Positions 55,001 to 62,049 of a stretch of DNA of 64,000 bases are shown here, in pieces (positions within the stretch are counted from its first letter, which is position 1; the number at the start of each line of letters is the position of its first letter). Source of the DNA: Axinella damicornis (taxonomy: Eukaryota; Porifera; Demospongiae; Axinellida; Axinellidae); assembly GCA_963931865.1 (NCBI GenBank), contig OZ007514.1, positions 8,100,646-8,164,645 of the forward strand, written 5' to 3'. The notes under the pieces were generated by a model that did no database searches, was not told the origin of the DNA, and saw nothing but the letters and a program-made list of their open reading frames with translations. Position numbers and translations under genes: made by a program.

Positions 55001-58000
55001 AAGAGGGGGTGGGTGCTTGATATGTGGGTGCTTGATACGTACTCTACGGTAAAGTCATTATGATACTAATGTCAGCTGTTGTCTTCCTCCTCCTCACAGG
55101 ATTGACAAGATGGAGGTGGATGAACACAGCTTGTCACTTCTCCCCCCCCCCCCCCCCCCCCTACCACCACCACCAATAGCTGGCATTTAATCTGCCCTCA
55201 CGGGCGGTGGGCCGCGACTGGTACCTTATCTACAGCACATTGGAAGATGGGATCAGCCTGAGAACATTGTACAGAACTATGAAGACACTCTAGTGCTGCT
55301 CAGGAGAAGGTATGTAAACATTGTACTAGTCTCCCTAAAATGTGTGTGGAGGAGGGGTCAGTGTGTCTTGTAATTTTGTGTGTGTGTATGCAACTATGCA
55401 TGTGTGTCTGTCTGTGGGGTGTCCTTGTGTGTCTATGCATGGGTACGTGTGTGTTGTATACACAGCAACAGAGAGGTACTTACAGAAGTTTGCATACAAG
55501 CACTGAGAAAACACAGGTCCCACCCAGTGTACATTGTGATGTAATAGCTATGTTGGAAGCTATGCAATACTGTGTGCAGTACACCATGGTAATGGTTTCT
55601 TTTGAGAGCAAGGCTCAGCCCAGCAAGCGGACATAGGTGTATGAATCTGAGTTGAAATGGCGCATGATTTATCAGAGGAGTGTTCAGGGCCTGACCCTGA
55701 AAGAATAGCCAGCAACCTTAATGATGACCTCTAAACTTTATGCAGAGTCCTCAAAATTTTGTGGATGTGGAACCAAATAAGCAGCCAGTGGAAGGCCTAA
55801 AACCTTGAATGTTATGATGAACTCATCATCATCGAGAATGTACTTGAAAAACCCAAGCAGTTATCTGCATGAAGTCATTCAGGACAACAAATGGAAACAT
55901 TGCATTCCTTCGGTCACCCTCTGTCTCGTTGACAAAACCCTGGATGGTATGCAGAGCACTCAGTCATGTAAGCCTTTGACAGAGTTCTTTGTTGCGTAGC
56001 TGAGCTCTACTACCTCAGCTTTTGCCACAAAAACCAACTACTACGTAAAAACCTAAATACTCTTATCCAGCTCCTGAAAAATTGGATATAGCCTTAGTGG
56101 GAGAGACTCCCTAGCTACTGTAGTGTTTTAGCGCATCGCCATTGACAATGGTACTGTCAGAACTTCAATGAAATGGAGGGTCTCACTTGCAATCACAATG
56201 GAGTCTTTACATAGAGCAAACACATAATTATACACTGAGACGACAATCTCACAACTCATGTACAACTCATGTAATAATGATAATGTTCCATTGTGTCCAT
56301 CCATTCACTACAGCTACTTTAACACAGTACAGCAAGTTATTGCTGTGGAAAAGGTTATGATTTTCAGTCCAGTCCCAGCCCAGTCCTTGTTTCACCTACG
56401 GGAGCTTCTGTGACCCGTTCCGATATACCATGCACCATCTCAGTCAGATTCATACGCCTTTGTGCTCACCATTACCATTGTGTTCAAGTACATGTACTGT
56501 ACTGCACAATAGCTCCTACTTAGCCCTATTACATCACTATGTATACACAGGATGGGACTTGTGGTTTTCTAGCTGCTTGTTGCAAGCAAACCCTCACTTG
56601 TGGTTAGGTGCACCATGTAAGTTATGTAGTGCATGTACATGTACATATATATATATATAGCACCTTGGAGCCAAAGGTCATCCCACCCTGGGGTCAAAGG
56701 ACATAATGGCTAGCTCAACTTTAGTTTGCGGTAGTCGAAGGTACTAAAAGCAGTACTTGACCTGACCTATCAGTATTCTTAATTGTAACAGCACTAGTGA
56801 TCTGCTGGTTCAGCCAGCTAAAGTTATCTTAAGGTCACTAGTATTTGCGGGTATGAATTTTTGTGATTTCGAACTAAATTTGATTGAACGCACAAAAACA
56901 ATAGTATTAGTGGCATGTGACATTACATACATGTGCTTTAATTGGAGCAAGCCATAAGCTAGCCACCTATGAAGCGACCTGAGAAGGAGTCAGGGACGGA
57001 TCCAAGGGGGGGCTACAAGGGGCTGTAACCCACCATTCACTAACTGATAGCGGGTACAATTTACTATGCTTTTTTACGATACATGCTGACTGCACAACCA
57101 CGACGCTGAGAAAAACGCGGCACGGGAGCAGAAAGCAGCAGCAGGGCAGTGGAAAGCACAAAATTGCCATGAGAGCCCTTCCTCCGCCAATCTGCTACAT
57201 CCCAATTCGCTAAAACTAGTACCCGCCAACAATAGTGACCTTGCAAATGAGTGTTTTATCCCTGAGTTGACCCTTTGAGAGCAGATTTACTTCAATATGA
57301 TGTCAATGAAGTGATAATCAGGTCTGACCATAACGTGCCAACAGGCCAGCTCTAAGTGCTAATGGTAGCTATAATGAGATTAGCTGACTGAGCCATTTTC
57401 TGACACTGTCAATTGTAGCATACTAGCTACTGCCTTTCTATCAAATTATGTGCTTGATACTTGAAGGTCCAAGAAAGTCATCTGCTTCCTGTGTTATTCA
57501 AAGTAGCTTTTGTCTTATCGTCTGCTGCCATTGCTCGAGCTCTCACTTCGATTATTGTTGGCAATATGGCTCTTATGCCAACAAAGATTCTGACTACACC
57601 ATCGTGATCGCTGTAGTGCACTGATGCTTATCGAAACTCACCCTGCAAGAGTGGTGAAGTTGTGAGCGCTGCAATAATGTTTTTGTCTGCCCTGCCTATC
57701 TTTCCACGTGCACATCGATACATGGAAAAGATGTATAGGCTGGGGGGTTGAATTGCTGAAAACAAACATAATGGGTTGCACTAAAGGACTCTAGCTACGA
57801 CTAGCCTATGTAAGTGCTCCCCCAAGTACACAACTGTACACATTAGATACTGAACTGTTTTATGCTGTTGTCCCAGGGTGATTGTAATTTTGTCTGAAAA
57901 ATGTCTGACCCAAACTTCTGAATATGGCTGAGAAACCTCACTAAATGTCGTAGTTAATGTTGAGAGAGAGAGAAATTGAATCTACAGAAACATTTCTAGG

Positions 58001-59550
58001 ATGTGAACCCAGGATACTAGTCAGATACTCTTTCCACTAAGCCACTGGCCCACGGCAGAGGAGCAGCACACAAGCTGCATATAGCAGCATTGTGTGGAGG
58101 CCTCAGCCAAATTCCAGCTGATTCTCAGTGGTAGTTTGTCAAAACACCCAATCCACTGAGGCCTAACAACACACAATGCACACATACACCATCTCAACAA
58201 GAGATAACAAGTTTCAGGACACACACACACAACATACATGCACACCTTCACAGCTGTTTGGTGCAGTGATGTCTTGTCCGCTGAAGATCAGTGATCACTT
58301 CTATGGCACAAGGGAATCATTCCTCTTTAGCTTTGAAGGCTCGGACATGAGAGTCTTCCACTGGACAGCTGCCAACAGCTACTGTGTGAAGGGAAACAGT
58401 GACAGTATTGGCTTTGGCAGTGGAGAGTAAGTGGGTAATATCTAGTTCTGTGAGTGTATGGTATACCAGTAGCTTCACTCGCTTGAGCTACTCCCTCCTC
58501 ATTTGCCTGCTTGAGCAGGCCAGTGCCAAGCACAAGGCAGCACACGGCAGTGCTGCAGAGGTCCGACATCATGACTTCTGCTCCGATCGTGTGTGCCGAA
58601 TTAATCAGCCACATGTAGGCAAAGAAATGCATTATCATTCACGTCATTTCTTACCCAAGGCCTCCATACAAAAGAAGCTTAGTCGTCTGCTTGTGGCCTT
58701 TCTCTTTCTCACTAACTATTGGCTCTCTTTCGGACTAACTATTGGCCTCCTCAGGCAAGTGCACATCTCCACCTCAATCTGGTCCTGCCTGGTACGTAAG
58801 CTAGTGTTCTTACCTGCATGTGGCTAGCTCTTGGGCATGCACATGCACAGATGTACCTCCGCAACGTACACCCCCTGCCTCACACACATAGTATTGTAGT
58901 CGCATAATAATTAAGTATTACATTGCATGTGATTTTTAATTTTGATTTTGCACGGTGGTGGCTATTGCGAGGGCCTGGAGAGGCAGAGCCTTTTAAAGCC
59001 AGGCCCCCGGGATCGACGGCTTTACATCCCCTCTGAAGGATGCACTGTGAGCTATTTCCACCTTCAAGACCACTTTTTGGGCTAGAGCTGTGTCGACTCC
59101 TAGTAGTGAAAGAAAATCTCTTGCGGCATGTTGTGGAATGCTTTAACCACTCGGCCACCAGCCATCCCTATGTGAAAACTACGGTACAATCCCCCTCTCT
59201 CCTCTCCCCTTGATTCATCCACCCTCCTCCCTCCCTCCCTCCCTCCCTCCCTCCCTCCCTTCCTCCCTCCCTCCCTCCCTCCCTCCCTTCCTCCCTCCCT
59301 CCCTTCCCCCTCCCTCCCTCCCTCCCTTCCTCCCTCCCTCCCTCCCTTCCTCCCTCCCTCCCTCCCTCCCTCCCTCCCTCCCTTGTTCCCTACCTCCTTC
59401 CACAGTGGACATTTTGGGTTGTGGTTGGATGAGTACTTCTACCATGGCAGCAGTTATAGCTGTTCAGCCTACAACAATGACTGTTTAGCAAGCCAACAAG
59501 ACTTCGTCTGTAGTGGAATCGAAGCATGGGGGTTTAGCGACAGTCACTAA
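48961..59550 (+). CDS. OXR1: OXR1/NCOA7-family TLDc protein, partial
   Basis: Exons, in order: 49069-49110 (5' border uncertain), 51306-51472 (GRAM-like), 53388-53425, 55100-55115, 55180-55309, 58202-58426, 59406-59550. The C-terminal part is an unmistakable TLDc domain: NLPSRAVGRDWYLIYSTLED, ISDHFYGTRESFLFSFEGSD, VFHWTAANSYCVKGNSDSIG, HFGLWLDEYFYHGSSYSCSA, CLASQQDFVCSGIEAWGF. GRAM plus TLDc is the OXR1/NCOA7 arrangement. These proteins protect against oxidative stress and bind or regulate the V-ATPase. Phases agree at all TLDc junctions. One exon seems to be missing between 51472 (phase 2) and 53388 (phase 0), and a LysM domain, if present, lies outside the seen exons. A one-base loss in the first TLDc exon breaks the frame (see 55180-55309). 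The symbol reflects the family, not proven orthology. Confidence 0.82.
49069..49110 (+). CDS. Exon leading into the GRAM domain
   Basis: Frame SHLSISAKCISDDQ ends at donor CAG/GTACAC in phase 0 and joins GSVFESLVISKT of the next exon. The AKxITDxxG-like step before the GRAM strand is how OXR1-family GRAM domains begin. The 5' border (GGTGACAG) is a guess, because an in-frame TGA lies just upstream. Confidence 0.45.
49240..51215. repeat. ~36-bp GA/GT-rich minisatellite in the GRAM intron
   Basis: About 45-50 degenerate units of GGGACCAGGTGTGTGTGAGG + CTCAAGGGAGAGGGA. One strand is purine-rich throughout. The array is interrupted by the hAT MITE at 49388-49787. Long ORFs on both strands here (repeats of CVRLKGEGG or SPLSLTHTWS) are translation artefacts. 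Confidence 0.95.
49388..49787. mobile_element. hAT-like MITE, 400 bp, 8-bp TSD, inside the minisatellite
   Basis: TAGGGCTGAGCAAT at the left, ATCGCTCAGCCCTA at the right. GTGTGTGG lies on both sides (49380-49387 and 49788-49795), although that string is itself common in the host repeat. The interior is rich in AATCGTGATTAT palindromes. Confidence 0.9.
51306..51472 (+). CDS. OXR1: GRAM-like exon of the OXR1-family gene
   Basis: Acceptor CCTCCTCCCATAG, donor CACAG/GTACTG, 167 nt, in at phase 0 and out at phase 2. Encodes GSVFESLVISKTSLTFDPNT, LDPLVRDRGIEDFKFVISLE, DITYAALTKDCYPPH. The L-x-x-T-x-x-x-L-x-F-D-P-x-x-x-D-P-L-V pattern followed by a strand and an E-D-I-x-x-A-A-L helix is the GRAM portion of OXR1/NCOA7 proteins. 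Confidence 0.72.
51480..51876. other. Intron, nothing recognised
   Basis: AT-rich non-coding sequence between the GRAM exon and the Mutator-like element. Confidence 0.4.
51886..52689. mobile_element. Mutator-like element with self-folding ends, 804 bp
   Basis: TAGTCTAGCTGCTAGACCCT at the left mirrors AGGGTCTAGCAGCTAGACTA at the right over ~85 bp. Each terminal repeat is itself a hairpin (GCTAGACCCTCCTCTCCC / GGGAGAGGAGGGTCTAGC), so both ends can fold alone or pair with each other. Flanks ATCTCCAGT (51877-51885) and ATCTCTGGT (52690-52698) agree at 7 of 9. No transposase. Confidence 0.85.
52747..52925. repeat. Imperfect inverted repeat
   Basis: AGGGGTGTCCACATTTCAATAGCTAGGGGG at the left and CCCCCTAGCCATTCAGTTGCGGACACCCC at the right, with internal CCACAACTGAATGCCTA iterations. 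Confidence 0.7.
53388..53425 (+). CDS. OXR1: Short exon before the TLDc domain
   Basis: Acceptor TTGCTTTCACAG, donor CCAA/GTGAGT, 38 nt, encodes IFSWQDIQKYRT and leaves phase 2. The next exon supplies the G that completes Lys, giving RTK-IDKME, so the pair is phase-consistent. Confidence 0.55.
53701..55051. mobile_element. TIR element in the TLDc intron, carrying a copy of sequence from 41.9-42.7 kb / 46.0-46.4 kb
   Basis: TACCGTAGAGTGCGTATTAA at the left and TTGATACGTACTCTACGGTA at the right are inverted, and both continue with AAGCGCCCA/AAGCACCCA blocks. No flanking duplication. Interior 53895-54260 is the inverted counterpart of 46040-46390 (AGTGGAATGCAGGACATTGG, CTGTCTCCGT, GCTCTAGCCAATG), so those loci share this family. 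It hosts the 39-bp element at 54140-54178. Its right end is 48 bp from the next exon. Confidence 0.7.
54140..54178. mobile_element. 39-bp micro-MITE with exact 9-bp TSD
   Basis: TAGCCTCGTCCCCAGAC and GTCTGGCCCGCGAGACTA are inverted ends with only 4 bases between them. ACCCACGAG is present immediately on both sides (54131-54139 and 54179-54187). The homologous sequence near 46115-46125 (and 42005-42016 in copy A) carries a single CCACGAG with nothing inserted, an empty site. Confidence 0.88.
55100..55115 (+). CDS. OXR1: 16-nt microexon of the TLDc gene
   Basis: Acceptor CCTCCTCCTCACAG; donor GGAG/GTGGAT. It reads (K)IDKME and leaves phase 0, so the next exon continues ELAFNLPSRAVG without interruption. 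The following intron is only 64 nt and holds a 20-nt poly-C tract before CCAATAG. Reading straight through instead meets a stop in the TLDc frame, which favours the microexon. Confidence 0.5.
55180..55309 (+). CDS. OXR1: First TLDc exon, with a one-base frame break
   Basis: LAFNLPSRAVGRDWYLIYST, LEDGISLRTLYR, then the frame hits TAG. Moving one base at ACAGAACTATG (about 55272-55277) restores YEDTLVLLRR, which is what TLDc domains have here (D-x-x-x-L-L-x-x-x-D). The donor AGAAG/GTATGT leaves phase 2, matched by the next exon (A-GAT-AAC). A lost A in GAAAC is the simplest cause: an assembly error or a disabled allele. Confidence 0.72.
55320..57984. other. Large TLDc intron, little recognised
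   Basis: TG-rich stretch at 55376-55460. 57480-57720 resembles minus-strand sequence of copies A/B near 40500-40570 (shared ATCGTGATCGCTGTAGT and GAAACTCAC blocks). No exon could be supported. Confidence 0.35.
57985..58110 (-). mobile_element. tRNA-derived SINE
   Basis: On the minus strand: TGGCTTAGTGGAAAGAG (A-box-like), CATCTGACTAG-like arm (TATCTGACTAGTATCC) and B-box GGTTCACATCC, preceded by GTGCTGCTCCTCTGCCGTGG. It shares this head with copies near 24468-24620 and 25605-25660. Confidence 0.65.
58202..58426 (+). CDS. OXR1: Second TLDc exon, with a CA-repeat-derived insertion
   Basis: Starts at A-GAT-AAC after CTCAACAAG, phase 2 in and out. Encodes RDNKFQ, then a 12-residue insert DTHTQHTCTPSQ from a CA-rich stretch (58218-58253), then LFGAVMSCPLKISDHFYGTR, ESFLFSFEGSDMRVFHWTAA, NSYCVKGNSDSIGFGSG. 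Donor GGAGA/GTAAGT. The insert sits exactly where TLDc proteins read D-x-x-x-x-x-F-G-A. A second strong acceptor (CCTTCACAG/CTG) at its end would break phase, so the insert is probably retained, but alternative use is possible. Confidence 0.85.
58430..58929. other. Last-but-one intron segment, nothing recognised
   Basis: Open frames without domain patterns. Confidence 0.35.
58930..59165 (-). mobile_element. tRNA-Ser/Leu-like SINE
   Basis: On the minus strand GGATGGCTGGTGGCCGAGTG, then GTTAAAGCATTCC: a near-canonical A box of class II tRNAs. A variable-arm-like region and a degenerate B box (GGAGTCGACAC) follow, then a tail of ~150 nt (AAAAAGTGGTCTTGAAGG, CCCGGGGGCCTGGCTTTAAA). Too diverged to be a tRNA gene. 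Confidence 0.6.
59221..59393. repeat. (CCCT)n polypyrimidine microsatellite before the last exon
   Basis: About 170 nt of CCCTCCCTCCCT with sparse TTCC variants on the coding strand, ending 12 nt before exon 59406. It doubles as the polypyrimidine tract of the final acceptor. The mirrored ORF on each strand is an artefact. Confidence 0.97.
59406..59550 (+). CDS. OXR1: Last TLDc exon
   Basis: Acceptor CCTTCCACAG. The first T completes GAT (Asp), giving GSGD-GHFGLWLDEYFYHGSSY, SCSAYNNDCLASQQDFVCSG, IEAWGFSDSH, stop TAA at 59548-59550. FGLWLDxxxxxGxSxxCxxxxNxCLxxxxDFxxxxxExWGF is the diagnostic C-terminus of TLDc domains. AATAAA-like signal GGAATAAACC lies ~310 bp downstream. Confidence 0.93.
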
Positions 59551-59559
59551 ATCATTTGA

Positions 59560-60075
59560 TTCATGTCATTACTTAAAATGCATACTTCTACCAAGCATTG
59601 AGCAAACCATTATTCTGGTTTGTATTTGTTTCATCTTGTGTGTTTGTTGACAAAATTCATGTTGTGCCCTCTGATTGTAAGGTACGTGTTACCAATGAGA
59701 TGTGCCAGCTGTTGTCAGTATTGGGGGGTAGTGCATGGGTACTAAATGACAGACTACACCTTTAGTTGGGTACCTGTAGATGTTGCTACGTCTACAATCA
59801 ATAGAAACTGATTGCTAGAGACATAAGTATTATTATGTGCCCTTTTGCAGATTTAGGAATAAACCTTGTATTGAGTTGTATGTAGCACCTCCCTAATCAC
59901 TAGCTATGTAGCCTACCTATGGTGCTTTCACACAATACACAATTATACAATCAACAGGACATTGAGTTCTGTTACCCTCTGATATAATTTTTGCAATATA
60001 TAGTGCAAGAATACACAATAGCAGTTATGACTACAAAAACAAAGGTGCGGGAAGTGATAATGAATTAATGGTGGG
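59560..60075. other. 3' flank of the TLDc gene
   Basis: Likely 3' UTR for the first ~300 bp. No other feature. Confidence 0.4.
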
Positions 60076-60077
60076 AG

Positions 60078-60720
60078 CTATAAGTGCTTCATGAGGTAGG
60101 TGAAACGTGATTCCATACAGAAACAGCTAAGCACAAAAGATGACTGAAAAGGCATTGGTACATGCATGAGGTGTATGAACAAAAGGTCATGAATAATAAA
60201 GGAGACCGAGTTCCTTTTACATGAAATTGAAAGTAAGGAAATCAGTCTGCAGTTGATCGCTTCACTGTGCATGTGGCTTGCATATTTGGGAATTGGAACA
60301 ACAGAAGATGTCTTCACTCAGGGAAGTGACCTGGAAACACAATTATTGAAACGTTTGGTAAGAGATGGAGCAATGCTGCAGGCGTGCAGTGACTGAGCAT
60401 TTGAGCTGAGATCCAATCAGGCCCATTAGCGAATCCAGGGACATGATAAGAAAAAGAACTTCATCAGCTGTACAAAGGAGTTCATATAATGTGTTGTTTC
60501 TGTGTGAAGATCATCACCTGCAGGTGAGAGAGGAGGAATGTCTCTATTGAAACTGTTTGAGAAATACTCATTCAGCAAATTAAATTGGCTTCAGACTCAC
60601 AGTGGCATTTTGATAGGAGAGTGTTGGGATGGTTGATCGTTGCTTATTCAGATGTTTTACGGCTTTCCAAAACTGCTTTTTGTTTCTGAAATAAAATGAC
60701 ATAGCATTCCACATCATTTT
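60078..60720 (-). pseudogene. LINE reverse-transcriptase fragment
   Basis: The minus strand, in several frames, reads RNKKQFWKAVKHLNKQRST, IPTLSYQNATVS; later SPWIRLMGLIGSQLKCSV-like; then TSSVVPIPKYASHMHSEAIN, CRLISLLSISCKRN, FIIHDLL. FWK...RSTIPTL followed by the linker and T-S-x-V-P-I-P-K...(Y)R-P/L-I-S-L-L-S is the region between endonuclease and reverse transcriptase, leading into RT motif 1, of Jockey/CR1/RTE-type non-LTR elements. Multiple frame changes and truncation on both sides: a dead copy. Confidence 0.75.
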
Positions 60721-60724
60721 CACA

Positions 60725-61780
60725 AGTTTATTATGCAATTTTCAGAGTTTTGTACATGCAGGCTTGCAGTAATAATGAAGGGACTGGTTCACCAGGGACA
60801 CGGACAGGGTAAGAGCTTTCACACTCCATGTAAGGTGTACAGTTGCTTGTAGCTACGATGTGGGATGGCTCGATCAGTTGGCAGCTGTTGAGGCCGTCAG
60901 AACCACTTTTCGGGGTTTTTCCATTGTGAATTACAGTATAAGTTACCTCGTGCAACATCATATAGCTAGCAGAATCAGCGGCGTCAATGGCCTTCACCAA
61001 CTTTGTTCCACAATCGATCGTTCAGTAACAAGTTACAGATGCACTCAACAGCCAGATACATGTACGTATACATACCCCTGAAATGGCCGTAGAAAGCACC
61101 TCAGACCGTGGAAAATTGAGAAATTTTCCTGGGGGGGATTGCCCCCCAGACACCCTTAGCAAGCACAGACTTTGTGCCGCAACATGTGTACAACCTAGTT
61201 ACATAGCAACAAGTTTACAGCTTGTTTTTGAATTGTTTGGGCAGCTGTTTTGTATACTCAAGAACAATGAAGCTGGATGACGAAAAGGACTGAATACAGC
61301 CTTCTTTTGACGATGAAAGGAGGTTTGCTAAATCAAATTATTGCTGGATGGGTAGGGAGAGTTGGCATGCCATCAAAAAGCTTTTAAACCTACCATTCCT
61401 GATTCTCAAGGTCAGGTATCCAGCAATAAAAAATAAGTTTATGGTTTCTTTTGTTACGGGGTGGTTATAGTAATGAATTCAAATGCACCATCCCTGGGCC
61501 TGACTAGGCCTGACCACTCTGCAACTGCTCCTGATTCACCATTTTATTGGCAGCTGTTGAGACAATTTGCTGCAGGGCAGTGCATGTCGACGCAGTTCTC
61601 ATTGTTCTGACATTGTTTTGCGATAACGTATATATGCTGGCCCACGCAGTCAACTGTGTTCCATGCCCCACCCGGTTGCATGTAGCAAGTCTTCGTCACC
61701 TCGAACACTTAATTTGCTATCGAGCATAACAACCGACAAGGTGGGACAGATTGTTAGCAAGTTCCGCGCATTGATTGCCG
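60725..61780. other. Non-coding, nothing recognised
   Basis: Short ORFs without domain or splice support. Confidence 0.3.
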
Positions 61781-61787
61781 TGCAAGC

Positions 61788-61950
61788 CCGCGGAACCTTA
61801 AGCGAGCTACATTCTGATTGGTCAATGTTGGAGTAATTTTTGGCGGGAATTTAAAAACTCTTTTGATGGACCCGCGGAACGTTACGCGAACTACATTCTG
61901 ATTGGTCAATGTTAATTTTTTGCCGGGAATTTTAAAATTCATTTGATGGA
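61788..61950. promoter_or_regulatory. Two-copy ~82-bp module with CCAAT and E2F-like motifs
   Basis: Each unit (61788-61870, 61871-61950) has CCCGCGGAAC, CTACATTCTGATTGGTCAAT (inverted CCAAT box with the NF-Y-type context GATTGGTCAA), then TTTTTGGCGGGAAT or TTTTTTGCCGGGAAT (E2F-like TTTSGCGS), then TTTTGATGGA. Paired CCAAT plus E2F-like sites are typical of cell-cycle promoters. No start site or gene can be assigned, so function is inference. Confidence 0.45.
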
Positions 61951-62049
61951 CTGGATCAGCGTCATCACTTTTCTCATTTCGTAGTAAACTGCGGAGCAGG
62001 GAATGAACGCTAAACAACGACAATAGACAATCCACAATCTGAGATAACT

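Noticed and set aside
59100..59165. Functional tRNA gene on the minus strand
   Set aside because: The A box is good, but the B box and acceptor stem do not pair and a long SINE-like tail follows.
59210..59488. Pro/Ser/Leu-rich ORF and its Gly/Arg/Glu-rich mirror
   Set aside because: Produced by the (CCCT)n microsatellite. Only the 3' part overlaps real TLDc coding, in another frame.
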